A DNA stretch of 64,000 nt. Source: an uncultured Bacteroidales bacterium (GTDB taxonomy: Bacteria > Bacteroidota > Bacteroidia > Bacteroidales > UBA932). Location of the stretch: assembly GCA_949286415.1 (NCBI GenBank), contig CASEBV010000015.1, positions 62,001 through 126,000 of the forward strand, written 5' to 3'. A model generated the notes under the pieces. That model was not told where the DNA came from. It searched no databases and worked only from the letters and a program-made list of their open reading frames with translations. Below are positions 8,822-18,325 of the stretch, one piece after another; the stretch's first letter is position 1; each line of letters starts with the position of its first letter. Made by a program: the position numbers and the translations under genes.

Positions 8822-8835
8822 CTTCCGGTCAGTCC
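8815..8835. terminator. Shared stem-loop between hydC and hydF
   Basis: GGACTGAC (8815-8822) and GTCAGTCC (8828-8835) form a perfect 8-bp stem with a 5-nt loop. The hydC stop (8819-8821, plus strand) lies in the left arm and the hydF stop (8829-8831, minus strand) begins in the right arm. Only short T-rich stretches follow on each side, so it may act as a modest bidirectional terminator. Confidence 0.6.
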
Positions 8836-10061
8836 TCCTTTCCGGGAGCCGGTCTCCCGGCTTCATCCGGCAGGGCGACTTTCCCGAGAATCCCTCCTGC
8901 CCATGCCATCGTCATCCCGTAGTTCGTAATCGGGACATTCTGTGCTGCTGCGGCCCTGATTCTGCTGAGTACAAGTCTCCTGTTGAACATGCAGGCGCCG
9001 CAGTGGATTATCAGGTCGTAGCCTGTCAGGTCTTCAGGAAAATCCTTTCCGGAGACGATGTCAATGCCGATGCCTTTCCCGAATCTTCTTCTGAGCATTT
9101 CCGGGATTTTCACTCTTCCTATGTCTTCGGATGCCGGGGCATGGGTGCAGGCTTCTGCAATGAGTATCCTGGATTTTTCCGTAAGTCCATCCAGGGCCTC
9201 CGCTCCTTTGAGGAAAGTCCGCATGTCTCCCTTGAGAGCTGCGAAAAGTATTGAAAATGATGTGATGAGACTGCCCTCAGGCTTCAGCCTCCAGGCAGTG
9301 TCAAAGGCCTGTGAGTCTGTTATTATCAGATGCGGGGCGGCGGCAGTGCGCCTCAGCGCATCTTCCATTCCCTCAGCTGTGCAGCATACTACAGTGCATT
9401 TTTTCTCAAGAAGTTCCCTTATTGTCCTTGACTGCGGAAGTATCAGCCTGCCTTCCGGGGCCCCGCTGTCCTGAGGCATCACCAGCATCACCAGGTCTCC
9501 TTCTCTTGCCAGGTCTCCGGTGACAGAACGGCGGCTTTCCTTGCTGCGGATATCCCGGATGGCCCCGAATAGCCTTTCCCTGCCTTCTCCTGTGGCCGCG
9601 TTCACAATCACCGGGGGCTGGCCCGTGATTTCCTCGGCGGGCGTCGGTTTCCCGGAGGCATGGTTGCCGCAACCCTTGAGCATGACATTCACTGTCGGAA
9701 TCACCGGAATGTCCCTTAGTGAAATTTTCCTGAACCATTCTCTTTCGCAGGAGTCTCCGTCGGTGAATATGAAGATGACAATGTCGGCGCTGTCAAGGGC
9801 GGCTTCAGTGGCTTTTATGCGTTTCCCGCCGAGACCGGAGGCGTCGTCGTCAAATCCGGCCGTATCAATGAGAAGGCATGGCCCCGCCTCAGGAATTTCG
9901 ATTGCTTTCCTCACAGGGTCCGTGGTCGTGCCCGGCACATCCGATACGAGTGATGCGGCCTGGCCGGTGAGAGCATTCACCAGGCTTGACTTGCCGCTGT
10001 TCCTTTTGCCGACTACAACTATGTGCGGCCTTTCCGGGGATGGTGTCGTGTTTTCAGCCAT
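8829..10061 (-). CDS. hydF: [FeFe]-hydrogenase maturation GTPase HydF
   Basis: A 410-residue scaffold GTPase on which the 2Fe precursor of the H-cluster is carried to HydA. The GTPase domain has the P-loop GKRNSGKSS, the switch DVPGTTTDP and DTAGFDD. The C-terminal cluster-binding part has CTH (in EACTHAPA) and HCGAC about 50 residues later, the known HydF iron-sulfur ligand pattern. The frame is open further upstream, but the ATG at 10061 gives MAENTTPSPERPHIVVVG, the family start, 17 bp after the LpxB-HydG stop. It is in one operon with that fusion. Confidence 0.94.
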   Translation of the reverse strand: MAENTTPSPERPHIVVVGKRNSGKSSLVNALTGQAASLVSDVPGTTTDPVRKAIEIPEAGPCLLIDTAGFDDDASGLGGKRIKATEAALDSADIVIFIFTDGDSCEREWFRKISLRDIPVIPTVNVMLKGCGNHASGKPTPAEEITGQPPVIVNAATGEGRERLFGAIRDIRSKESRRSVTGDLAREGDLVMLVMPQDSGAPEGRLILPQSRTIRELLEKKCTVVCCTAEGMEDALRRTAAAPHLIITDSQAFDTAWRLKPEGSLITSFSILFAALKGDMRTFLKGAEALDGLTEKSRILIAEACTHAPASEDIGRVKIPEMLRRRFGKGIGIDIVSGKDFPEDLTGYDLIIHCGACMFNRRLVLSRIRAAAAQNVPITNYGMTMAWAGGILGKVALPDEAGRPAPGKED

Positions 10062-10078
10062 GATGTCAGTCGTAATTT

Positions 10079-12805
10079 TCAGAATCGGAAGTCCCTCTGC
10101 CCTCCGGCGATTTCCCTGAGGTGTCTTTCCGTAAGTTCCCTGACTTTCGGGCTTCCGATGTTTTCCAGTTCCCGGCTTATTGCTTCCATCCCCCTGGCCT
10201 TTGTCCGGGGCGAGGCATAGTCCTGAAGATATTCCATCAGGGTCATAAGGGCATTCGGCTGACAGCAGTCGGCTATCTTGCCTCGCTTTACCAGAGACAT
10301 GAAGCGGTCTCCGGTGCGCCCTTCCCGATAGCATGCGGTGCAGAAACTCGGGATGTATCCCAGGTCAAGCAGCCATCCCACCACTTCGTCCAGGGACCTC
10401 CTGTCACTGATGTCGAATTGGGCGGTGTCCTCAGCCTGTCCTTCAGAGGTGTATCCGCCGACGCTCGTCCTTGAGCCGCCGCTGATCTGGGAGATGCCCA
10501 ATCCGAGGACTTTCGCCCTCACTTTCTCTGACTCCCGCGTGGATATTATCATCCCTGTATATGGGACGGCAAGCCGTATGACGGCGACTATCCTGCAGAA
10601 GATCTCGTCAGGGACTGCATTCGGGAAATCCCCGGTGTCAATGTCGTCGGCAGGGCAGATGCGCGGGACACTGATGGTGTGCGGCCCGACACCGAACTTC
10701 GCCTCAAGGTGTTCAGCATGCATGAGCAGGCCCGTCAGGTCATATCTCCATGTGTCAAGGCCGAAAAGCACGCCGATTCCCACATCGTCGATTCCTCCCT
10801 CCATGGCCCTGTCCATGGCTTCGGTATGCCATTCATAGTCGCTCTTGGGGCCTGTCGGATGCAGGGCTTCGTAATTCTTCCTGTTGTATGTCTCCTGAAA
10901 GAGGATGTATGTGCCGATTCCGGCCTCTTTCAGCTTCCTGTAGTTTTCCACGGTGGTGGCGGCAATGTTGACATTCACCCTGCGGATGGCCCCGTTGCGG
11001 TGATGCGTGCCGTAGATTGTGGCGATGGACTCGAGGATATATTCAATGGGGTTGTGCACGGGGTCTTCCCCTGCCTCTATGGCGAGGCGTTTGTGCCCCA
11101 TGTCCTGAAGCGCAGTCACTTCTTTCCTGATCTCTTCCTGGGAAAGCTTTTTCCTCGGGATATGGGTGTTCCTGGCATGATATGGACAGTAAGTACAGCC
11201 GTTGACACACCAGTCGGAGAGATACAGAGGGGCAAACATCACGATTCTGTTGCCGTATAGCCTCTGTTTCAGCTCCTTTGCCAGGCTGAACATCCTTTCC
11301 AGCAGGTCCGGCTCGTCACATTCCATCAGCACCGCAGCCTCCCTGTGGTCCAGTCCCCGGCATTCTTCCGCCTTGTCGAGAATGCTTTCGACGAGTTTCC
11401 TGTCGTTCTTGTGCATCCTGGCGTATTCAATCGTGTCGAGTATTTCCCTGTCGCAGATGAATTCCCCAGCCTTGCCGGATGCCGGGTTATAGTTCTTCAG
11501 CAGTGCGGTCATTTCCCTGGCCACCGCCGAGGATGCCCCCTTGCCTCCGAGAGCCTCGCGGATTTCACGGTACCCCTCAAGCATTTCCTGCCTGCGTGTC
11601 CCGTCTTCAATGAGGGACCGGATTTCCCTGACGAGATTGTCCGCATTGCAGTCATCCTGGATGAATTCCTTGAAAACGAGCCTGTCAGCAATCAGGTTTC
11701 CGAGGCTTATGTATTTGACTTTGACTATTTTCTTGGCGATGGCGTATGTGATTCTGCTTCCCATGATGAATCCTACTGCCTGCGGGGTGCCGAGAAGAGC
11801 TGTCTCCAGAGAGGCCGTGCCGGAATTGACCACTGCCGCCTCCGCATTCCTGACTATTTCCTGCGTCTGCCCGAAAATTACCTTGATGTCAGGAATGCCC
11901 GGGGCTGGGCATTCGTCATGACCTGTGCCGGCGCATGTACCCTCTGCCTTCAGTTTCTGCAGCCACGGCTCATAGTCCTCCATCGACCTTGCCGGAGCCC
12001 CGGCTATTATGAACTGCCAGTCCCGGTAGCGGGGGAGAGAGGCCATCCTGCAGGCGAATTCTGTCAGGACAGGCATCATTGTGCTGATTTCCCCTTTCCT
12101 TGAGCCGGCGAGCATGGCGATTATCGGCTTGTCCGGCAAATTGTTGCGCTGCAGGAAGTCCTGCCGGCTCTCATTGGCGGCCTTCGAGTCGTCAATGGCG
12201 TCGACAAGAGGATTGCCCCTGTAGATGAAGTCCACCCCCTTGTCTCTGAAATACGGTATTTCGAACGGAAATACTATGAACAGCTTGTCGACATATTCCT
12301 TGAGTTTCCTGATTCTGCCCTCCCGCGATGCCCATACTTTCGGGGCGATATAGTAGAATACCTTAAGCCCGTGCCTGTGGGCAAATTCCGCTATCTTGAA
12401 ATTGAATCCGGGATAGTCTATGAGAATCACGGCATCGGGCCTGAAGCCCAGGATGTCCTTCTTGCAGAACTTTATGTTGCCGAGGAGCCTGGATGCATGG
12501 GTGAACACTTCCCAGAAGCCCATGATAGCGCCTTCCCTGTAATGGCGGACAAGGCCTTCCCCATGCTTTTCTGATTCGGGGCTGTCTCCGGCCCCGGGCT
12601 TGCCGGGCGTCGGCCTGTTGTCATGCATCGGCCTGTTGCCCTGTGCCGGATGGTTCTCTTTGAATACCTTGTCCATCAGGTCGCCTCCCCAGAACCTTAT
12701 CACTGCGTGCGGGTCTTCGGAGTACAGGCCTTTCATAAGATTGGAGCCGTGCAGGTCTCCTGATGCTTCCCCTGCGATTATATAGTATCTCATGAATCCC
12801 GTCAT
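10079..12805 (-). CDS. LpxB-HydG fusion: lipid A disaccharide synthase fused to [FeFe]-hydrogenase radical SAM maturase
   Basis: One uninterrupted 908-codon frame. Residues 1-437 are LpxB, which joins UDP-diacylglucosamine and lipid X in lipid A synthesis: MRYYIIAGEASGDLHG, HYREGAIMGFWEV, IDYPGFNFK, IAPKVWASREGRI, LAGSRKGEI and NSGTASLETALLGTPQ. Residues 438-908 are HydG, which cleaves tyrosine to CO and cyanide for the H-cluster: radical SAM CVNGCTYC (C533, C537, C540), AGEDPVHNPIEYI, ISGGSRTSVGGYT and the C-terminal CTAC cluster motif. At the usual HydG start (MYNP) the codon is AAC, giving LLKNYNPASGK, so no own start remains. LpxB also has a Pro/Gly/Asn-rich insert of about 33 residues near 52-85. 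Start: ATG 12805 overlaps the surE stop (TAATG); ATG 12793 fits LpxB better. Fusion could be real or an assembly artefact, though both halves look intact. Confidence 0.93.
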   Translation of the reverse strand: MTGFMRYYIIAGEASGDLHGSNLMKGLYSEDPHAVIRFWGGDLMDKVFKENHPAQGNRPMHDNRPTPGKPGAGDSPESEKHGEGLVRHYREGAIMGFWEVFTHASRLLGNIKFCKKDILGFRPDAVILIDYPGFNFKIAEFAHRHGLKVFYYIAPKVWASREGRIRKLKEYVDKLFIVFPFEIPYFRDKGVDFIYRGNPLVDAIDDSKAANESRQDFLQRNNLPDKPIIAMLAGSRKGEISTMMPVLTEFACRMASLPRYRDWQFIIAGAPARSMEDYEPWLQKLKAEGTCAGTGHDECPAPGIPDIKVIFGQTQEIVRNAEAAVVNSGTASLETALLGTPQAVGFIMGSRITYAIAKKIVKVKYISLGNLIADRLVFKEFIQDDCNADNLVREIRSLIEDGTRRQEMLEGYREIREALGGKGASSAVAREMTALLKNYNPASGKAGEFICDREILDTIEYARMHKNDRKLVESILDKAEECRGLDHREAAVLMECDEPDLLERMFSLAKELKQRLYGNRIVMFAPLYLSDWCVNGCTYCPYHARNTHIPRKKLSQEEIRKEVTALQDMGHKRLAIEAGEDPVHNPIEYILESIATIYGTHHRNGAIRRVNVNIAATTVENYRKLKEAGIGTYILFQETYNRKNYEALHPTGPKSDYEWHTEAMDRAMEGGIDDVGIGVLFGLDTWRYDLTGLLMHAEHLEAKFGVGPHTISVPRICPADDIDTGDFPNAVPDEIFCRIVAVIRLAVPYTGMIISTRESEKVRAKVLGLGISQISGGSRTSVGGYTSEGQAEDTAQFDISDRRSLDEVVGWLLDLGYIPSFCTACYREGRTGDRFMSLVKRGKIADCCQPNALMTLMEYLQDYASPRTKARGMEAISRELENIGSPKVRELTERHLREIAGGQRDFRF

Positions 12806-13671
12806 TAATGGAAGTCCGAGTCAAAGCCTGAAGATTCAAGCCTTGAGACCTCCTCCCGGTCTGTGGTGTCGATATTGTGTGCAACTATCGAGATATATCC
12901 TCCCTTCATCAGCCAGTGGTCGGACCTGGAGTCATTGTCCTGTCCGTCAACATATTCACCGGCCATCACATAGAGCGTCTCCCCGTCTTCACATTCAGGC
13001 TCGCTCTTCTGTCCGAGCATTTCCGGAGTTATGCCGTAACGGGCATAAATGGCCGGGTCCCACGGATAGAATTCCTTTATCCATCTCCCGCTGCCCTGGT
13101 GACCTGCACGGATGCCCTTTATCTCATCGGCCGGGATGTCGGGGAAATTGACATTATAGTATATGCCCTTTCTCTCCGGAAGATTTTCCATTATCATTCT
13201 GAAGATGTCCGGGAAATATTTCTCCACTGCGGAAAAGTCAGCCTCCGGGTCCAGTGTGGACAGGGATACGCCAATGGCGGGAATGCCGTTGAGGGCAGCT
13301 TCCTGTGCCGCACCGAGGGTCCCCGAATAGCATGATGCCGTGGAGGCGTTCGACCCGTGGTTGATGCCGGACACCACGACATCCGGGAATCTGTCAAGGA
13401 AACATGTGTTGAGCCCGAATTTGACACAGCTTGCCGGGGTGGCGTCAAGGTAGGTCCATGATACATGCCCGTTCCCGTCCGCATCCGGCCCTTCCTCTGT
13501 CAGCTTTCTGTATGCTATCTGCTTGAGCCCGAGCGACACGGCCATTGACATGCCCGACTGATGCTTTTTCGGGGCTATGACAGTTACATTGCCGAATTTT
13601 TTCATTATTTCTGCCAGGACCCTGATTCCCTTGGCCTGGTATCCGTCGTCATTCGTAATTAAAATCTCCAT
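12805..13671 (-). CDS. surE: 5'/3'-nucleotidase SurE
   Basis: A 288-residue metal-dependent phosphatase acting on nucleoside monophosphates. The N-terminal metal site ILITNDDGYQAKGI, the PKKHQSGMSMAVS loop and the GINHGSNASTASCYSGTLGAAQEA block are all present. The ATG at 13671 gives the family start MEILITNDDG. The stop TAA overlaps the ATG of the LpxB-HydG gene by one base, so translation is probably coupled. A minus-strand -7 box TATATTTG (13704-13697) lies 26 bp upstream, inside the 26-bp element shared with gap. Confidence 0.96.
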   Translation of the reverse strand: MEILITNDDGYQAKGIRVLAEIMKKFGNVTVIAPKKHQSGMSMAVSLGLKQIAYRKLTEEGPDADGNGHVSWTYLDATPASCVKFGLNTCFLDRFPDVVVSGINHGSNASTASCYSGTLGAAQEAALNGIPAIGVSLSTLDPEADFSAVEKYFPDIFRMIMENLPERKGIYYNVNFPDIPADEIKGIRAGHQGSGRWIKEFYPWDPAIYARYGITPEMLGQKSEPECEDGETLYVMAGEYVDGQDNDSRSDHWLMKGGYISIVAHNIDTTDREEVSRLESSGFDSDFH

Positions 13672-13694
13672 CTGGCGTCCTCTCGTTTTCCGGA

Positions 13695-13720
13695 GACAAA
13701 TATAGTGGAATATTCATTAT
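13695..13720 (+). repeat. 26-bp element upstream of fbp, copy 1
   Basis: This stretch matches 15841-15866 upstream of gap at 25 of 26 positions; the only difference is A here for G at the tenth base. It contains GTGGAATATTCATTAT with the 8-bp palindrome GAATATTC. It lies between the divergent surE and fbp genes and is a candidate operator. On the minus strand it also contains the surE -7 box. Confidence 0.75.
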
Positions 13721-13740
13721 CTTTTTATTTCTATTATCTT

Positions 13741-13748
13741 TATCTTTG
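13741..13748 (+). promoter_or_regulatory. -7 box of fbp
   Basis: TATCTTTG matches TAnnTTTG and ends 23 bp before the fbp ATG. The 26-bp shared element ends 20 bp upstream, where it could overlap the -33 region. Confidence 0.55.
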
Positions 13749-13771
13749 CTTCAAGAAAACAGGTTCGGCTT

Positions 13772-15757
13772 ATGGAAAGAATATCGGAAGAAGTTCTCAA
13801 GGAGGATTCCCGTTATCTGGAGCTGCTGTCACTGCGCTTTCCAAGCATCGCGGCGGCCAGTACCGAAATCATCAATCTTGAGGCAATACTTAATCTGCCC
13901 AAGGGTACGGAACATTTTCTGGCTGATCTTCACGGGGAGCATGAAGCTTTCCAACATGTGCTCAGGAACGCTTCCGGAGCAATCAGGAGAAAGGTGGACG
14001 AAATCTTCGGCAGTTCTCTTGCCCAATCCGAGAAAAAAGAGCTCTGCACCCTCATATATTATCCCGAACAGAAGCTCCAGCTGGTAAGGGAGAATGTCCA
14101 GGATATGGCGTCATGGTACAGGGTCACTCTGAACAGGCTTGTCAAGGTGTGCCAGAATGTCTCTTCGAAATATACCAGGTCAAAGGTCCGCAAGGCTCTT
14201 CCGGAAGAATTTTCATACATAATACAGGAACTTCTGCACGAAAGCAGCGCCGATCCCAACAAGCAGGCATATATCAATGTCATAGTCAGCACCATAATCG
14301 ACACATTGAGGGCCGACGACTTCATCATCACGATGTGCAATCTGATCCAGAGGCTTACGATTGATTCTCTGCACATTCTCGGGGACATATTCGACAGGGG
14401 GCCGGGACCGCACATCATCATGGACATCCTGTGCGACTATCATAATTTCGACATCCAGTGGGGCAACCATGACATTCTCTGGATGGGCGCAGCCTCCGGG
14501 AACGATGCCTGCATCGCCAATGTCCTCAGGCTTGCAATGCGCTATGCCAACCATTCTGTTCTCGAGGACGGATACGGAATAAATCTTCTGCCTCTGGCGA
14601 CATTTGCCATGGAAACATATGCGGATGACCCGTGCACTTCATTCGGACCGAGGGTGGAAGATGAAAATGTCCATATTGACGAAAAGACTTTGCGTCTTCT
14701 GGCTCAGATGCATAAGGCAGTGAGTGTCATCCAGTTCAAGCTTGAGGCTGAGATTATCCGGCGCCGCCCTGAGTTCGGGATGGAGGATCGTCTTCTGCTG
14801 GAGCATATTGACAGGCAGCGGAAAGTCTTCGTGATGGACGGGAGGGAATATGAGATGATTTCGTGTTTCTTTCCGACGGTCTGCCCCGATGACCCGTACA
14901 GGCTTACCCCGGAAGAAAAGGCCGTGGTGGCCAAGCTGCATGAGTCATTCACCAGAAGCGAGAAGCTCCGCCGGCATATCAAATGTATTTTCAGGTACGG
15001 ATGCATGTATAATGTATGCAATTCCAATCTGCTGTTCCATGCCTCCATGCCGCTCAACGAAGACGGCACCCTCAGGGAAGTCGTGATTCTCGGGAAAAAA
15101 TACAAGGGGAAAGAGCTTCTGAACAGGGTGGGGCAGCTCGTGCGGACTGCCTACTTTGCCGAGAAGACCTCTCCGGAAAAGAGCTTTGCCGTTGATTACA
15201 TGTGGTATCTGTGGTGCGGCCGTAATTCTCCGGCGTTTGACAAGAGCAAGATGGCCACGTTTGAGCGGTATTTTCTTGTGGACAAGGAAATGCACAAGGA
15301 GGAGAAGGGAGCCTACTATAATCTCCGCAATAAAGAAGAAGTCTGCGACAGGATTCTTGACGAATTCGGCGTCAAGGGCACGCACAGGCACATCATCAAC
15401 GGGCATGTCCCGGTGAAGGCTGCAAAGGGAGAGAAGCCGGTGAGGGCCAACGGCAAACTCATGGTCATCGACGGCGGATTCTCGCGGGCATACTATTCCG
15501 AGACGGGAATTGCCGGATATACTCTCGTATACCATTCGCGGGGATTCCAGCTTGTGCAGCATGAACCGTTCTCATCTGCCCAGAAGGCGGTCGAGGAGGG
15601 ACAGGACATCAAGTCTACCACACAGCTTGTGGAACTGAGCAGCCAGCGCATGCTGGTCAAGGACACTGACAAGGGCAGGGAACTTATGGTCCAGATCGAA
15701 GACCTGAAAAAACTTCTTCAGGCCTATCGCGCCGGAATCATCAAGGAAAGGATATGA
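13772..15757 (+). CDS. fbp: Fructose-1,6-bisphosphatase class III
   Basis: A 661-residue enzyme that hydrolyses fructose 1,6-bisphosphate to fructose 6-phosphate in gluconeogenesis. It is the large class III type with a metallophosphatase fold, found in Firmicutes and Bacteroidota. Metal-site motifs are FLADLHGEHEAF (about 51), LGDIFDRGPGPHIIMD (about 205) and WGNHDILWMG. IINGHVPVKAAKGEKPV and VIDGGFSRAYYSETGIAGYTL near the C-terminus are also family blocks. Full length for the class. It is preceded by its own promoter and the element shared with gap, which follows 211 bp downstream, suggesting common control of the two sugar-phosphate steps. Confidence 0.95.
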   Translation: MERISEEVLKEDSRYLELLSLRFPSIAAASTEIINLEAILNLPKGTEHFLADLHGEHEAFQHVLRNASGAIRRKVDEIFGSSLAQSEKKELCTLIYYPEQKLQLVRENVQDMASWYRVTLNRLVKVCQNVSSKYTRSKVRKALPEEFSYIIQELLHESSADPNKQAYINVIVSTIIDTLRADDFIITMCNLIQRLTIDSLHILGDIFDRGPGPHIIMDILCDYHNFDIQWGNHDILWMGAASGNDACIANVLRLAMRYANHSVLEDGYGINLLPLATFAMETYADDPCTSFGPRVEDENVHIDEKTLRLLAQMHKAVSVIQFKLEAEIIRRRPEFGMEDRLLLEHIDRQRKVFVMDGREYEMISCFFPTVCPDDPYRLTPEEKAVVAKLHESFTRSEKLRRHIKCIFRYGCMYNVCNSNLLFHASMPLNEDGTLREVVILGKKYKGKELLNRVGQLVRTAYFAEKTSPEKSFAVDYMWYLWCGRNSPAFDKSKMATFERYFLVDKEMHKEEKGAYYNLRNKEEVCDRILDEFGVKGTHRHIINGHVPVKAAKGEKPVRANGKLMVIDGGFSRAYYSETGIAGYTLVYHSRGFQLVQHEPFSSAQKAVEEGQDIKSTTQLVELSSQRMLVKDTDKGRELMVQIEDLKKLLQAYRAGIIKERI

Positions 15758-15840
15758 GGATGTTATTGTCTCTTTGACAGAGGATGATACCTGATGGCAG
15801 ACAATGGGACTGCCAAATTGTCGCATTATTTTTATTTTGT

Positions 15841-15866
15841 GACAAATATGGTGGAATATTCATTAT
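15841..15866 (+). repeat. 26-bp element upstream of gap, copy 2
   Basis: Matches the fbp-upstream copy (13695-13720) at 25 of 26 bases, on the same strand relative to the gene. The palindrome GAATATTC is conserved. It ends 6 bp before a TATTTTTG -7 box. Confidence 0.75.
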
Positions 15867-15872
15867 TTTATT

Positions 15873-15880
15873 TATTTTTG
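15873..15880 (+). promoter_or_regulatory. -7 box candidate of gap
   Basis: TATTTTTG fits TAnnTTTG right after the shared element. A second candidate, TTTG (15926-15929), 18 bp, TACTTTTA (15948-15955), lies closer to the ATG with one mismatch. Either or both may be used. Confidence 0.45.
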
Positions 15881-15956
15881 CACCGTTTTTGCAGGCATAA
15901 GGCGCCGGAAACAAAAATTATTTATTTTGGGCAATTGGAAATTTGTTTACTTTTAA

Positions 15957-16967
<1,011 letters not shown>

Positions 16968-16992
16968 TTCCGGATACCTCAGTATTCCATAT

Positions 16993-17025
16993 GCAGGGCT
17001 GCCTGAAGGCAGTCCTGCTTTTTTT
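16993..17025 (+). terminator. Rho-independent terminator of gap
   Basis: GCAGGGCTGCC (16993-17003) pairs with GGCAGTCCTGC (17008-17018), 11 bp with one G-U, around a TGAA loop, followed by seven T. Confidence 0.88.
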
Positions 17026-17056
17026 GTCCTGACCGCTCCCGGAATGTTTTATTTTG

Positions 17057-17064
17057 TATCTTTG
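17057..17064 (+). promoter_or_regulatory. -7 box of the MFS transporter gene
   Basis: TATCTTTG matches TAnnTTTG, 20 bp before the ATG at 17085. No clear -33 box at the standard distance. Confidence 0.5.
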
Positions 17065-17084
17065 CGCCCTCTTCGGCAGTATTG

Positions 17085-18266
17085 ATGATGGCAGATAGAC
17101 TTTGGAACAGCAATTATCTCAAGATCTGGACAGGAAACTTCCTGCTCAACTTTTCGTTTACGCTGATTGTGCCGCTGCTTCCCCTGTATCTGAGCGAAAG
17201 ATTCGGGGCGGCAAATGACACGATAGGGATGGCTCTTGCGGGGTATACGCTCGTGGCTCTGATGATAAGGCCCTTCAGCGGCTATGTCGTTGACAATTGT
17301 CCCCGCAAGGTCGTGCTCATGGTGTGCAATTTCTTTTTCTTTCTGCTGTTTTTCGGATACATTGTGGCAGGCTCGCTGGCAATGTTCACTATATTCAGGA
17401 CTTTGCATGGCGCTCCATTCGGAGCCACTACCGTAGCGGCAAGCACGGTGGCGATAGATGTGCTCCCGTCATCCAGACGGACGGAGGGAATCGGATACTA
17501 TGGCCTCAGCAACAATCTTGCAACCGCCCTCGGTCCTGTTCTTGCGATATATCTGCTGCATGCTTTCAGCGGCAATTTCCAGGCTCTTTTCTGGATTTCC
17601 ACGGCATTTTCCTTCGCTGGCCTGCTCATAGACGCTTCCGTCAAGCTTTCCCCGAGGGAATTCAGGCCGGAAAAACAGGTGATTTCCCTTGACCGGTTCT
17701 TTTTGCTGAAAGGTTGGAGTGAGGCGCTTGCCATGATCTGCTATTCTTTCAGTTATGGTGTTGTTTCCACTTATGTGGCCATCTACGGAAAGGAGGAACT
17801 CGGCATGACAGGCGGGACCGGCATATTCTTCACTCTTTTCGCGGTGGGGCTGATTGTCTCCAGATTGACCGGAGCCAGGGCGCTGCGGGAGAACCGGGTC
17901 AGCTACAATGCTGCCATAGGATGCGTAGCCTCGCTTTGCGGATACCTGATTTTTGCAGCCGTGCATAATCCTGCCGGATATTATGCCTCGGCTTTTATCA
18001 TAGGACTCGGCAACGGGCACATGTATCCTGCTTTCCAGAACATGTTCATCAACCTGGCCGAGAACAGCCAGAGGGGCACCGCCAATTCGTCCATACTCAC
18101 TTCATGGGACGCAGGCGTGGGGCTCGGGGTCCTCTTCGGGGGCATGCTGTCCGAACATTTCGGGTATCACAGTGCTTTCTGGGCTGCACTTGCCGTCAAT
18201 GCGGCAGGGGTGATATGGTTCTTCTCTTATGTCAGGTCCCATTTTGAGTGCAACAAGCTCAGGTAG
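17085..18266 (+). CDS. Major facilitator superfamily transporter
   Basis: A polytopic inner-membrane protein of about 393 residues with about 12 hydrophobic segments. MFS features include the loop after helix 2 (RPFSGYVVDNCPRKVVL), the helix-4/5 region RTLHGAPFGATTVAASTVAIDVLPSSRRTEGIGYYG, and a second-half GLGNGHMYPAFQNMFINLA. The substrate cannot be told from the sequence; the R-T-L-H-G and R-R-x-E-G-I patterns are common in MFS drug or sugar-efflux-type members. The in-frame TTG at 17082 is less likely than the ATGs at 17085 and 17088. It lies just before nhaC but has its own promoter. Confidence 0.85.
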   Translation: MMADRLWNSNYLKIWTGNFLLNFSFTLIVPLLPLYLSERFGAANDTIGMALAGYTLVALMIRPFSGYVVDNCPRKVVLMVCNFFFFLLFFGYIVAGSLAMFTIFRTLHGAPFGATTVAASTVAIDVLPSSRRTEGIGYYGLSNNLATALGPVLAIYLLHAFSGNFQALFWISTAFSFAGLLIDASVKLSPREFRPEKQVISLDRFFLLKGWSEALAMICYSFSYGVVSTYVAIYGKEELGMTGGTGIFFTLFAVGLIVSRLTGARALRENRVSYNAAIGCVASLCGYLIFAAVHNPAGYYASAFIIGLGNGHMYPAFQNMFINLAENSQRGTANSSILTSWDAGVGLGVLFGGMLSEHFGYHSAFWAALAVNAAGVIWFFSYVRSHFECNKLR

Positions 18267-18325
18267 AGACATGTCAATCATGGATATACTGACAGGAAAA
18301 CAATAAAAGGTTACAAGAAGGCAAT

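Noticed and set aside
10079..12805. Splitting the fusion into separate lpxB and hydG genes
   Set aside because: No stop codon ends the LpxB part and no ATG, GTG or TTG stands at the HydG start; the frame is continuous, so I kept one gene and flagged possible error.
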